This document shows, piece by piece, positions 17,051 through 25,806 of a stretch of DNA of 46,324 bases. Every line of letters begins with the position of its first letter. Within the stretch, counting starts at the first letter, position 1. The DNA is from Helicobacteraceae bacterium. GTDB taxonomy: Bacteria > Campylobacterota > Campylobacteria > Campylobacterales > Sulfurimonadaceae. Below the pieces are notes generated by a model that saw only the letters and a program-made list of their open reading frames with translations, had not been told where the DNA came from and made no database searches. A program made the translations under genes and the position numbers. The stretch is taken from NCBI GenBank assembly GCA_027066325.1, contig JAMONY010000002.1, positions 1 through 46,324 of the forward strand, in the 5' to 3' direction.

Positions 17051-19234
17051 CTAGCTATCTGCATATAGTTTAACACGATTTCTACCTTCATGCTTTGCGT
17101 CATAAAGTGCCCTATCAGCTCTACTATATAGCTTTTGTGTATCTACTCCTCTCTCTTTTGGATCTAGCACAACCACACCTATACTAGTAGTGACTTGCAG
17201 TATCTGGTGCTCATACTCAATCTTTAGCTTTTCAACCGCTCTACAGACTCTATTTGCCATACTTAAAGCACTTTTTTGCTCTGTCTTAAGTAGTAGTATA
17301 ACAAACTCTTCACCACCAACTCTAGCTACTATGTCGCTATCTCTAACCATATTTTTGCAAGTAGATGCAAAAACTTTTAAAACCTGATCTCCAGCTACAT
17401 GCCCATAGCTATCATTGATCTTTTTGAAGTGATCTAGATCCAACATCAATAGAGCAAAAGTCTGGTTGTACCTAAGAGCCCTTGAGAGTTCAAGTTTAAA
17501 AAGTTCATCAAATTTTCGTCGATTGATTAGTGAAGTTAAAGAGTCGATGTCTGCTAGCGCTTGCAGCTCCTTGTTTTCACGGAATTTCTCCTCTATCTGT
17601 ATATCTTGACGGTTGATATAGAGTGCTGTTAAAAGATCACTTTTAAGCAGATTGCGCCGACATGTCTCATAAGCCTTTGCCATCTCTCCAAACTCATCTT
17701 GAGGTAACTTCTCTTTAAATCTAAAACTTCTTTTGCCGCTAGCTAGACCCTGCATGGCTCTAGTGATCAGTCTGATTGGAAGCAGTATGATTTTTTTGGA
17801 GAGAAAAAAGATGGTAAAAGTCAACAGAAGAACTAAGATAACAAATATAGCTGCAAAAAACTCATTTTTGCCTATCTTCTCTATCTGAGCTTGTGAACTT
17901 AGATCTATCTGATCTACTAGCTGATCACCTAGACGCTGAATATTGTCAATATCATCTGTTAGCATTATAAATAGCTTTTTGCTATCTAGTGAGTCTGTAG
18001 ATAGGTCACCTAAGAGTAGCTGCTGCTCTAGTAGAGTGATCTTCTCTCTTAGTTCTCTATCTGAGTCTCTTAGAGTAGGAACCTCACTCTCACTCATAGA
18101 TATCTGCTCAAATAGCTCATAGTATCCGTCTAGTCTGCCCAAAAGTTTTGCAAAACGCAACTTCTCTTGATTGGTTATACCAGACTGCTCTGCAATATAG
18201 ACCCAGTGGGCGCGTTTTATACCCATAGACTCTTTGATATAGAGTATCATCTCAAGCGCGCTATATAGCGTTGATAGCTTATGATCAGCAACGGCTGGTT
18301 TAATATCAACTGATAGATCTATGGCATCGGTAATAACGGTAGTGTATCTCTCTAACATAGAGACGATATCTATGCTGGCACTATCTACTTGAGCTCTCAA
18401 CAGAGGAAGAGTCTCTAGGTTTTCTAAGACTGTTGCTATTTTTTTGTTGTAACTGCTACTATAAAGAGGCTTAATGCTCTTAATGTTGTCAGAAAATTTA
18501 GCTATTTGATCATCACTAATATCGCGTTGTTTATATAGATAGTCTGTGAAAGATGAGTGATGTGAACCCATATAGCCACTAGAGAAACCTCTCTCAAGCT
18601 GTAGCGTATGTGCTAAGATATTGATCTTAGAGACACTCTGACTAGCCTGCTTAAGAAGAGCTATATTTTTAGATGTCTGACTTGCGCTATAATATATGTA
18701 GCCACCAAGCAACATGAGACCTAACAGAGGCGTGGCTGCTAGTAAAAATATGCTCTTCTCAAAACCTAGATTGAGTCTTTGGTAGATAAACTGCTTAAGC
18801 TTACCCTTTTTATCCTCTCTTCTATCACACATGCCATCAGCTTCAAAGGTATCTACAAAGTTAAAATCTTCTTGGAGGATATGTGACATAAGCCACTCTA
18901 TAAGATAGAGGTTAACATCTTGTGCCACTTCATATGATGAAGCATTTAGTAGGCGTGACTTTAGATTTGGGATCATACTTGCAAATGCACGATGCTGTTT
19001 AACATGGTCTTCAAAGTCTACATAGTTACACCTACGCATCATACTCTCTTCGCGCGCAAAGTGTCTGTGTGTGTACTCCTCTAGCTCTACAAAAATATCT
19101 TCAAGTTCTGTCTGAGCTAAGCTATCTTTGGTAGCTTCAAAAAGTCTTTTTATGATACCAAAAAGTCTCTTGTGATCATCATCAATGGCTTTGATGCCAA
19201 GGTTCATGCCACTATCCCATTCAAACTTGCGCAT
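17051..19234 (-). CDS. Bacteriohemerythrin-NIT-HAMP-GGDEF diguanylate cyclase
   Basis: A 727 aa multidomain sensor. Residues 1-130 form a bacteriohemerythrin domain with all seven di-iron ligands: H21, H58, E62, H77, H81, H118, D123. A membrane segment follows (about 161-182), then a periplasmic helical region (about 190-440) resembling the nitrate/nitrite-sensing NIT domain (LERGFSSGYMGS; ILYIKESMGIKRAHW). A second membrane segment and HAMP lead to a GGDEF domain (about 562-727) with active site GGEEF (640-644) and I-site RDSD (631-634). It should make c-di-GMP, with product inhibition, in response to O2 or NO inside and possibly nitrate/nitrite outside. The ATG lacks a ribosome binding site and lies six bases after a TATAAT. 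Confidence 0.9.
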   Translation of the reverse strand: MRKFEWDSGMNLGIKAIDDDHKRLFGIIKRLFEATKDSLAQTELEDIFVELEEYTHRHFAREESMMRRCNYVDFEDHVKQHRAFASMIPNLKSRLLNASSYEVAQDVNLYLIEWLMSHILQEDFNFVDTFEADGMCDRREDKKGKLKQFIYQRLNLGFEKSIFLLAATPLLGLMLLGGYIYYSASQTSKNIALLKQASQSVSKINILAHTLQLERGFSSGYMGSHHSSFTDYLYKQRDISDDQIAKFSDNIKSIKPLYSSSYNKKIATVLENLETLPLLRAQVDSASIDIVSMLERYTTVITDAIDLSVDIKPAVADHKLSTLYSALEMILYIKESMGIKRAHWVYIAEQSGITNQEKLRFAKLLGRLDGYYELFEQISMSESEVPTLRDSDRELREKITLLEQQLLLGDLSTDSLDSKKLFIMLTDDIDNIQRLGDQLVDQIDLSSQAQIEKIGKNEFFAAIFVILVLLLTFTIFFLSKKIILLPIRLITRAMQGLASGKRSFRFKEKLPQDEFGEMAKAYETCRRNLLKSDLLTALYINRQDIQIEEKFRENKELQALADIDSLTSLINRRKFDELFKLELSRALRYNQTFALLMLDLDHFKKINDSYGHVAGDQVLKVFASTCKNMVRDSDIVARVGGEEFVILLLKTEQKSALSMANRVCRAVEKLKIEYEHQILQVTTSIGVVVLDPKERGVDTQKLYSRADRALYDAKHEGRNRVKLYADS

Positions 19235-19239
19235 TAGAT

Positions 19240-19248
19240 ATTATAGCA
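19240..19248 (-). promoter_or_regulatory. Extended -10 abutting the diguanylate cyclase start
   Basis: A perfect TGCTATAAT on the minus strand, separated from the ATG by only five bases. If used, transcription would start at or next to the A of the ATG, giving a leaderless message. Confidence 0.5.
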
Positions 19249-19274
19249 CCGTTTAGATAAAGAGTAACCTTGTG

Positions 19275-19283
19275 TGGTATAAT
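19275..19283 (+). promoter_or_regulatory. Extended -10 promoter of the Rrf2 regulator gene
   Basis: A perfect TGGTATAAT on the plus strand, 21 nt before the ATG at 19305. It would serve the Rrf2-DHH-rsmH run. Confidence 0.65.
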
Positions 19284-19304
19284 CTCAAAAAAATTAAGGC
19301 ATAC

Positions 19305-19730
19305 ATGTTAATAACACGCGCTAGTGAATACGCACTATTGTCACTAATACTTCTAGCAAAAGCTACAAGACCTCTTGATGTTAGCACTCTATCAAAAGAG
19401 CTCAATATCTCAAAAAGTTTTCTAGCAAAGATACTACAGTCTATGGCTCGCGAGGGTCTACTTAGATCTTATAGGGGAGCTAGTGGTGGCTTTGAGATAG
19501 CAAAAAAATTAGATCAGATAACAGTACATCACATAATGCTCTGCGTTGAAGGCAAGTCTGTAGCAGTATTTGACTGCTCTCTTGATGAGAGTGACTGCCC
19601 ATCAGATAAGGCATCTACCTGTACTATCTGGCCTATTATCAACTCTCTTCAGAAGAGGATTGATGGCTTTTTAAGCTCAGTAACACTAGAAGATATGTTA
19701 AAAAATGACAATAGAAAGAAGAGAGATTGA
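19305..19730 (+). CDS. Rrf2-family transcription regulator with three-Cys cluster site
   Basis: A 141 aa winged-helix regulator. The start MLITRASEYALLSL and the helix-turn-helix NISKSFLAKILQSMAREGLL are typical of Rrf2 proteins. Cys91, Cys98 and Cys106 (C-x6-C-x7-C) stand where IscR and NsrR bind an Fe-S cluster, so sensing of Fe-S status, NO or redox is likely; Cys80 is extra. ATG at 19305 is chosen because AAGG lies six bases upstream, and the alternative GTG at 19272 lies upstream of the -10. Its stop overlaps the TTG of the DHH gene. The targets are unknown; self-control of this operon is possible. Confidence 0.88.
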   Translation: MLITRASEYALLSLILLAKATRPLDVSTLSKELNISKSFLAKILQSMAREGLLRSYRGASGGFEIAKKLDQITVHHIMLCVEGKSVAVFDCSLDESDCPSDKASTCTIWPIINSLQKRIDGFLSSVTLEDMLKNDNRKKRD

Positions 19731-20797
19731 CAAAAGAGATTTACCACCTATCACACACCGACTTAGATGGATATAGCTGCCAGTTGATACTAAATCATAC
19801 AGCACATAAAATGCACTTCTACAACGCCAACTATGGTGCAGAGGTACAGCAAAGACTAGAGCAGATCGTAGATGCACTACAGAGTGTAGATCAAGCTATG
19901 GTGCTCATAACAGATCTTAACCTAAACCCAAAAGAGGCAAAGTGGCTAGATAGCAAAGTTGACTCTCTTTGCCAAAGTGGTAAAAAAATTGAGCTGCAGC
20001 TACTAGATCATCACGCAACAGGCAAGGCTAGCTCTGAGCTTTACGAGTGGTACTATCTTGATGATAGCAGATCTGCTACAAAAATCACCTATGAGTATGC
20101 TAAAGAGCACACATGGCTACAGACAGAGCCTCTTTGGATGGGCAGCTATGTTGATGTTGTTAATGCAGTTGATATATGGCTTAGTGATGAGATAGCAAAC
20201 TTTGAGTATGGTAAAGTCTTGATGCGTCTGATCTATGAGACCAAAGAGCTAGCACGCGTAATGTTTGCAGATGAGGATCGAGAGTATAAACTCTCACTGT
20301 TAAGCAGAGCTGCAAGATTGGTCAATGAACCAAACGCACCAATACTTTTAGATGAAAACATACACATAATGAAAAAAGCTTTTTTCAAAAAAGATCAAGA
20401 CAACACGCTTGATAACCTCTCAACAGCTTACATAGTCTCACTTCTTGGTACTAAGCGCGATGAGATGAGCATAACATACCGTGGATACAGAGGGTTTTTA
20501 AGCTACTGCGTGGGCAATACCTCAATCATAGGTAATGCATTTCTGCTAGCCTATCCAGAGTATGATTTCATCATTGATGTTGGCTATAGAGGCACTATGA
20601 GTCTGCGTGCTAACAACGGGGTTGATGTCTCAATTATAGCTTCAGAGCTAGCTATGGGTGGAGGACACCCCAACGCTTCTGGAGGAAGAATACAGGGCTT
20701 TAAAGAGCAGTTTGCATACTCTAAAGTAAAAACCCAAATAGAGACTCTTCTTAGAGAGAAAGAGTCCAAACAGGGTAGGCTAACACCAAAGAGCTAG
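19727..20797 (+). CDS. DHH-family phosphoesterase
   Basis: A 356 aa protein of the DHH/DHHA1 superfamily, which includes nanoRNases, pAp phosphatases and cyclic-dinucleotide phosphodiesterases. Metal-binding motifs are HTDLDG (10-15), an Asp in LITDLNL (about 63), DHHATG (94-99) and the DHHA1 motif GGGHPNASGG (311-320). The exact substrate cannot be read from the sequence. The start appears to be TTG at 19727, overlapping the Rrf2 stop as TTGA with an AAGAGAG purine stretch upstream. Only 2 nt separate it from rsmH. Confidence 0.88.
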   Translation: MTKEIYHLSHTDLDGYSCQLILNHTAHKMHFYNANYGAEVQQRLEQIVDALQSVDQAMVLITDLNLNPKEAKWLDSKVDSLCQSGKKIELQLLDHHATGKASSELYEWYYLDDSRSATKITYEYAKEHTWLQTEPLWMGSYVDVVNAVDIWLSDEIANFEYGKVLMRLIYETKELARVMFADEDREYKLSLLSRAARLVNEPNAPILLDENIHIMKKAFFKKDQDNTLDNLSTAYIVSLLGTKRDEMSITYRGYRGFLSYCVGNTSIIGNAFLLAYPEYDFIIDVGYRGTMSLRANNGVDVSIIASELAMGGGHPNASGGRIQGFKEQFAYSKVKTQIETLLREKESKQGRLTPKS

Positions 20798-20799
20798 TT

Positions 20800-21720
20800 A
20801 TGAAAAAAGTCCCTCATGTACCAGTACTATATCGTGAAGTTTTAGACCTCTTTGCGGAGCTAAAAAGCGGTACTATTGTAGACTGCACGCTTGGGTACGG
20901 TGGTCATAGCGAACTGCTACTAAACTCCAATCCAGATATCAACATCATAGGTATAGATCAAGACATAGAAGCGATAGAGTACTCAAAAACTAGGCTTGCT
21001 AAGTTTGGTGATAGAGTTAAAATCATCAATAGTAGAGCTAGTGAAGCGCTACTAGATATCTTAGATCATGGTGGCGATAGCATCTGTGGCATCTTAGCAG
21101 ACATAGGCGTATCATCTCTGCAGCTAGATCAAAATCAAAGAGGCTTTTCATACTCTAGCGACTCACTTGATATGCGTATGGATCAGACAAGAACGCTTAG
21201 TGCAAAAGATGTTGTCAATAGCTACACACAAGGTGATCTTGAGAGAGTCTTAAAAGAGTATGGTGAGATAAGAAACTATAAAAAGGTTGCTCAAGCGATC
21301 TTAGAACATAGAGACTTTGACTCTGCTCTAGCTCTAAGTGAAGTGGTTAAACCGTACGCTCCTTATGGGAAAAAAATCCACCCTGCGACTTTAGTCATGC
21401 AAGCTATACGCATAGAAGTTAATGATGAGCTAGGTGAGTTAAAAAGAGTTCTTGAGACTCTACAACATAGCAGACTAGATCTTAGAGTAGCTATCATCTC
21501 TTTTCACTCACTTGAAGACCGTATTGTCAAACAGACATTTGCATCTTGGGCTAAATCTTGCATCTGCTCCAGTGAGGCTATGAGATGTGAGTGTGGTGGC
21601 AACAACGCTATAGGCACAATGGTTCAAAAAAGACCTTTTACAGCTAAAGATGATGAGCTAAAAGCTAACATAAGAAGCAGAAGTGCAAAACTTAGAGCTT
21701 TTGATCTGAGGTCTACATGA
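20800..21720 (+). CDS. rsmH: 16S rRNA (cytosine1402-N4)-methyltransferase
   Basis: A 306 aa SAM-dependent methyltransferase (MraW) that modifies C1402 in the ribosomal P site. The N-terminal HVPVLYREVLDLF, the SAM motif VDCTLGYGGHSELLL, LADIGVSSLQLD, RGFSYSSDSLDMRMD and ISFHSLEDRIVK are all family signatures. In many bacteria rsmH opens the division and cell-wall (dcw) cluster and is followed by ftsL. Here it is followed by an FtsL-like gene with a 4-nt overlap, but not by the rest of that cluster. Confidence 0.97.
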   Translation: MKKVPHVPVLYREVLDLFAELKSGTIVDCTLGYGGHSELLLNSNPDINIIGIDQDIEAIEYSKTRLAKFGDRVKIINSRASEALLDILDHGGDSICGILADIGVSSLQLDQNQRGFSYSSDSLDMRMDQTRTLSAKDVVNSYTQGDLERVLKEYGEIRNYKKVAQAILEHRDFDSALALSEVVKPYAPYGKKIHPATLVMQAIRIEVNDELGELKRVLETLQHSRLDLRVAIISFHSLEDRIVKQTFASWAKSCICSSEAMRCECGGNNAIGTMVQKRPFTAKDDELKANIRSRSAKLRAFDLRST

Positions 21721-21983
21721 GCACTCAAAGCAGTCTAAAAGATGATGGACTAAGTTTTAGGTTTCTACTCATAGTGTTAGCTAGCATGGCTATTGGGTGG
21801 CTACTACTTCTACCAAAGATCTACCTTCAAAGTAGCATATACTACAAAAGCCGTGATATAGCTCAGCTTCAAAGAGAGTATGATACACTTACTGAAGAGA
21901 ATAGAGTACTTCAAAGAGAGGTTGAACAGATGCATTTTAAAAATAGTGTTTTAGATAGTATGTTTGATATGGAAGATGAGTAA
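21717..21983 (+). CDS. FtsL-like single-pass coiled-coil protein
   Basis: An 88 aa protein with a short cytoplasmic N-terminus, one membrane helix (about 14-34, FLLIVLASMAIGWLLLL) and a heptad-rich periplasmic part (about 42-75, IAQLQREYDTLTEENRVLQR). This is the FtsL/DivIC architecture, and the position right after rsmH is where ftsL normally sits. Sequence is too short and variable to prove homology. As FtsL it would join FtsB and FtsQ in the divisome. It overlaps rsmH by 4 nt and the RND gene by 1 nt (TAATG). Confidence 0.6.
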   Translation: MSTQSSLKDDGLSFRFLLIVLASMAIGWLLLLPKIYLQSSIYYKSRDIAQLQREYDTLTEENRVLQREVEQMHFKNSVLDSMFDMEDE

Positions 21984-24900
21984 TGATTAGAAGATTGGTT
22001 GAGTTTGCCATAGATAAAGCACTCATAAATCATATAATGCTGCTGTTTATTATCTTATTGTCAGCGTTTGCCTACTTGAGTATACCCAAAGAGATATTTC
22101 CGCCATTTGCTATGGATAAGATCAAAGTTTCGGGAGGCTATAGCGGCGCTAGTGCTGATGTATTAGATAAGATGGTTGTACAAAATATAGAAGATGATCT
22201 AAAAAATCTAAACTCCATAGATAGTGTCACAACTAGTATCAAAAATGGCTCTTTTCTGATCAGTTCAGATATCAAAAATGGCTCAGAAAATTTACAAGTT
22301 TTAAGTGAAGTCAAAGATATCATAGCAAAAAATAGGCGTGATTTACCATCTGATATGGATGAACCTATAGCACAAATAACTCTAAACTCCATACCACTTG
22401 TGTTGGTTGCTGTAGCTGGTGATGTAGAGATGAGTGAGCTCTTAGATCGAGCTGAAGAGTTTAAGAGATCACTAAGCAGATATAAAGAGTTGAGTGATAT
22501 AACCATAAGAGGAAGTAGTGATGATGAGCTACTAATTAGGCTTGATCCAGCTGCACTAGAAGCGTATGGTCTACGCGCTGATGCTGTTACAAGAGCTCTA
22601 CAAAATCTAAGCTCAATCTTTCCAGTAGGAACCATTAAGAGTCGCGGAGAGCATCTATTTATCACAACATATAGTGGAGAGAAAGATGCTACTAGCATAG
22701 CAGATACCATCATCAAAGTACAAGAGAAGAGTGTGCGTATAGGTGATATTGCTAGAGTCAGTTTTGAGCTTGGTGATGAGAGTGAGATATCACACTACAA
22801 CGGTAAACGAAATGTCTCCATCAATATAGCCAAATCTGAAAATGGTAACTCAATTGCACTTGCAAAAGAGATTAGAGGACTTTTAAAGGTGTATGAGCAG
22901 AAGTATCCACACCTTGAATTTGCCATATATACAGATACATCTATATGGATTAAAAATAGGCTAAACACAGTCTTCTCAAACATAGTTTTTGGTCTTATGT
23001 TGGTCTTTGTGGCAATGTTAATATTTGTCAATCGTGGTATAGCTTTTGTTGTTGCTATAGGTATACCTCTTAGCTTTATGATAGGTCTAATAGCAACTGA
23101 TCTCATAGGCTATTCACTAAACATGCTCTCACTCTTAGGTGCGCTCATAGCTCTTGGCATGTTAGTAGATGAAGCGATTGTTGTTGCGGAGAATATATAT
23201 AGACATATGGAAGAGGGAAAAGCTCCAAGAGAAGCAGCAATAGATGGGGCTGTTGAGATGTTTCCAGCTGTCTTAGCCGCCACACTTACAACTGTTTTTG
23301 CATTTTTGCCTATGTTGATGCTTACGGGAGATATGGGCGCATTTATCAAAATCCTACCTGTTATGATCACCATACTACTATTGGCTTCGCTATTTGAGGC
23401 ATTTTTTATGTTACCTCTTCATGCCAAAGATTTTCTCAAGGTGCGCAAAGAGACACATGCAACTCACTCCATATGGAGCCTGCTCTATAGCTCTTATACT
23501 GCCACTTTAACAAAACTCTTTAGGCATCGAATTCTCTCCCTTTTAGTACTTGTAGTAAGCATTGTTATGCTTAGTTTCTTGCTTATAAAACAGAGTAAAT
23601 TTCAACTCTTTCCTGAGTTTGATGTGACACAGATCTATGTAACAGGCAAAGTAAATATTAACAATGATCTTGAAGATACTGAAACAATTGTCTCTAACAT
23701 AGAACGCATACTACTAGAGAGACTAGACCCAGAAGAGTTCTCATCAGTCACCGCTGTTATAGGGATGAAACTGGATGCAAAAAGCAAGCCAGAAGTTGGA
23801 GCAAATCTCTACCATGTCTTTATAGATCTTCACGAGAGAGCGCCCAATAACTTTTTTAACCGCTATATCAACCCATACCTGTCTCCAGAGTATAACGCTT
23901 CTGATATGATAAGAGATAGAACCGCCAAAGAGATTGCGCAAGATATAAGAGAGTGGCTAGAGCCACTAAATAGTGCCACCGATGAACATGGTAAGCTCTT
24001 TGAGCTACTCAATGTAACTGTACCAAGCACAGGTGTAGTAGCACACGATATAGAGATCTCGGTTGCAAGTAGTGATGATAGAGCCAATGTCAATCAAATA
24101 GAGCTGCTTCAAGAGAAACTAGCCTCAATAGATGGTGTCTCAGACATAGCTAATGATGCGGATGTAGGAGTTAAGGAGCTTAAGCTAAGGCTAAACAGAT
24201 TGGGTCAACAGCTAGGGTTGAGTGAGGCAGATATAGCTTCACAACTTCGCACATATTACCTAAAAGGTGAGTATGGTAAGATGTTTAGCGATGATGGACT
24301 GATCAGAATGCGCATTGAGAGTCTACACAAAGATGATGCTCAACATCTAGAGAGCTTTAGTATAGATCTGCCATCTGGCGCAAAAGTCTCACTTGGTGAG
24401 GTTTGTGACTTCTACTATACAAAAAGTTTTGTAAGCATCAACAAAGAGAATGCTGATAGATTAAGAACTGTTTATGCGTCATTTGACAAACATCTGCTAT
24501 CATCAGCGCAGATCATGCAGGAGTTGGAGCCAGTACTGGAGCAGATAAGAGAAGATGGATTTTTAGTCAAAATCAAAGGTGAACAGCAAGAGAATGAGAA
24601 GACACAACGCGAAATGGGTGAGGCTGCTATCATAGCAATTTTCCTAATCTTCATCACTCTTGTTTGGCTCTTTGATTCGCTCATGTTACCGCTCATAGTG
24701 TTAAGTACCATACCACTATCTATACTTGGTGTTTTTGGTGGTCACCTCATCATGGGATTAGATATGAGTATGCCAGGTCTTATAGGGATGGTAGGGCTTG
24801 CTGGAGTGGTAGTCAATGATGGTCTGCTCATGGTAAGTTTTATAAGAAAAGCTACTAGTCTACCAGAACTGATAACACTTGCAAAAACAAGACTGCGACC

Positions 24901-25090
24901 CATACTTATGACATCAATTACAACTGTTTTAGGTCTAATGACCCTTATATTTTTCGCATCAGGTCAGGCGCAGATACTTCAACCTATGGCGGTATCACTT
25001 GGCTTTGGACTTATCTGGGCAACTGTGCTAAATCTTATCTATGTACCTCTTTTATATACAGTCATATACAAAAAGAGATTGGGTATTTAA
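21983..25090 (+). CDS. RND-superfamily transporter permease
   Basis: A 1035 aa inner-membrane protein with the duplicated RND plan: a first membrane helix (LINHIMLLFIILLSAFAYLS), a large periplasmic loop, a block of six helices, then the same again. The fourth-helix motif LIALGMLVDEAIVVAENIYR carries the acidic proton-relay residues, and GLAGVVVNDGLLMVSFI is the matching second-half segment. Such pumps normally work with a membrane-fusion protein and an outer-membrane channel; neither is encoded nearby, so partners may be elsewhere or absent. Substrate is unknown. It is translationally linked to the FtsL-like gene. Its stop overlaps the kdsB stop on the opposite strand. Confidence 0.93.
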   Translation: MIRRLVEFAIDKALINHIMLLFIILLSAFAYLSIPKEIFPPFAMDKIKVSGGYSGASADVLDKMVVQNIEDDLKNLNSIDSVTTSIKNGSFLISSDIKNGSENLQVLSEVKDIIAKNRRDLPSDMDEPIAQITLNSIPLVLVAVAGDVEMSELLDRAEEFKRSLSRYKELSDITIRGSSDDELLIRLDPAALEAYGLRADAVTRALQNLSSIFPVGTIKSRGEHLFITTYSGEKDATSIADTIIKVQEKSVRIGDIARVSFELGDESEISHYNGKRNVSINIAKSENGNSIALAKEIRGLLKVYEQKYPHLEFAIYTDTSIWIKNRLNTVFSNIVFGLMLVFVAMLIFVNRGIAFVVAIGIPLSFMIGLIATDLIGYSLNMLSLLGALIALGMLVDEAIVVAENIYRHMEEGKAPREAAIDGAVEMFPAVLAATLTTVFAFLPMLMLTGDMGAFIKILPVMITILLLASLFEAFFMLPLHAKDFLKVRKETHATHSIWSLLYSSYTATLTKLFRHRILSLLVLVVSIVMLSFLLIKQSKFQLFPEFDVTQIYVTGKVNINNDLEDTETIVSNIERILLERLDPEEFSSVTAVIGMKLDAKSKPEVGANLYHVFIDLHERAPNNFFNRYINPYLSPEYNASDMIRDRTAKEIAQDIREWLEPLNSATDEHGKLFELLNVTVPSTGVVAHDIEISVASSDDRANVNQIELLQEKLASIDGVSDIANDADVGVKELKLRLNRLGQQLGLSEADIASQLRTYYLKGEYGKMFSDDGLIRMRIESLHKDDAQHLESFSIDLPSGAKVSLGEVCDFYYTKSFVSINKENADRLRTVYASFDKHLLSSAQIMQELEPVLEQIREDGFLVKIKGEQQENEKTQREMGEAAIIAIFLIFITLVWLFDSLMLPLIVLSTIPLSILGVFGGHLIMGLDMSMPGLIGMVGLAGVVVNDGLLMVSFIRKATSLPELITLAKTRLRPILMTSITTVLGLMTLIFFASGQAQILQPMAVSLGFGLIWATVLNLIYVPLLYTVIYKKRLGI

Positions 25091-25806
25091 AAGCCGAAGA
25101 TCTCTTTAGCTCTTGCTAGATCCTCTGCTGTATCTATGCCAAAACTAGTTGATGAGACTTTAATCATACTGATAGGTAGAGCATGATAGAGCGCGCGTAG
25201 TTGCTCTAATTTTTCGATATTTTCTATTGCAGTATCTCTTAATGCACAAAAACTACTCAAGCTCTTTGCATCAAATCCATATATGCCGATATGCCCATAA
25301 TATGTTGCCATTTGAGCTCTATCGTAAGGGATTAAAGAGCGCGAAAAGTAGATAGCATCCTCATTAGTATCTACAACTACTTTTACTAAGTTTGGATCTT
25401 TAGCTGAGTCTGCATTGATGGTGTTGTAACAGCTTGCCATAACAAACTCTCTTTTTTGAGCTCTTAACCTTTTAAGTCGCTTTATCAGTAGCTTCACAAC
25501 CTCTGGCTCTATAAACGGCTCATCAGCCTGCAAGTTTACAATAAGCTCATCAGGGTCTATCTTTAGAAAAGAGGCACACTCATTGATGCGATCTGTTCCA
25601 CTTTTGTGAGTTGTAGATGTGAGGTGAGCCTCTATGTCATACTTATGACAAGCCTCTAAGATAGCTCTATCATCACAAGCTACTACAACCCTATCTAACA
25701 TCTGCACCGCTTTAGCAGTACGCACCACCATGGGTAGATCACCAATCTGCTCTAAGACTTTATGCCTAAACCTACTAGACTCTAGTCTTGCTGGTATGAT
25801 GATCAC
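25087..25806 (-). CDS. kdsB: 3-deoxy-manno-octulosonate cytidylyltransferase
   Basis: A 239 aa enzyme that makes CMP-Kdo for the inner core of lipopolysaccharide. Signatures are IIIPARLESSRFRHKVL at the N-terminus (nucleotide binding), VVVACDD, THKSGTDRINE and VNLQADEPFIEP. The start is GTG, overlapping the galU stop as GTGA, so kdsB is coupled to galU. Length matches the family. Confidence 0.95.
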   Translation of the reverse strand: MIIIPARLESSRFRHKVLEQIGDLPMVVRTAKAVQMLDRVVVACDDRAILEACHKYDIEAHLTSTTHKSGTDRINECASFLKIDPDELIVNLQADEPFIEPEVVKLLIKRLKRLRAQKREFVMASCYNTINADSAKDPNLVKVVVDTNEDAIYFSRSLIPYDRAQMATYYGHIGIYGFDAKSLSSFCALRDTAIENIEKLEQLRALYHALPISMIKVSSTSFGIDTAEDLARAKEIFGF

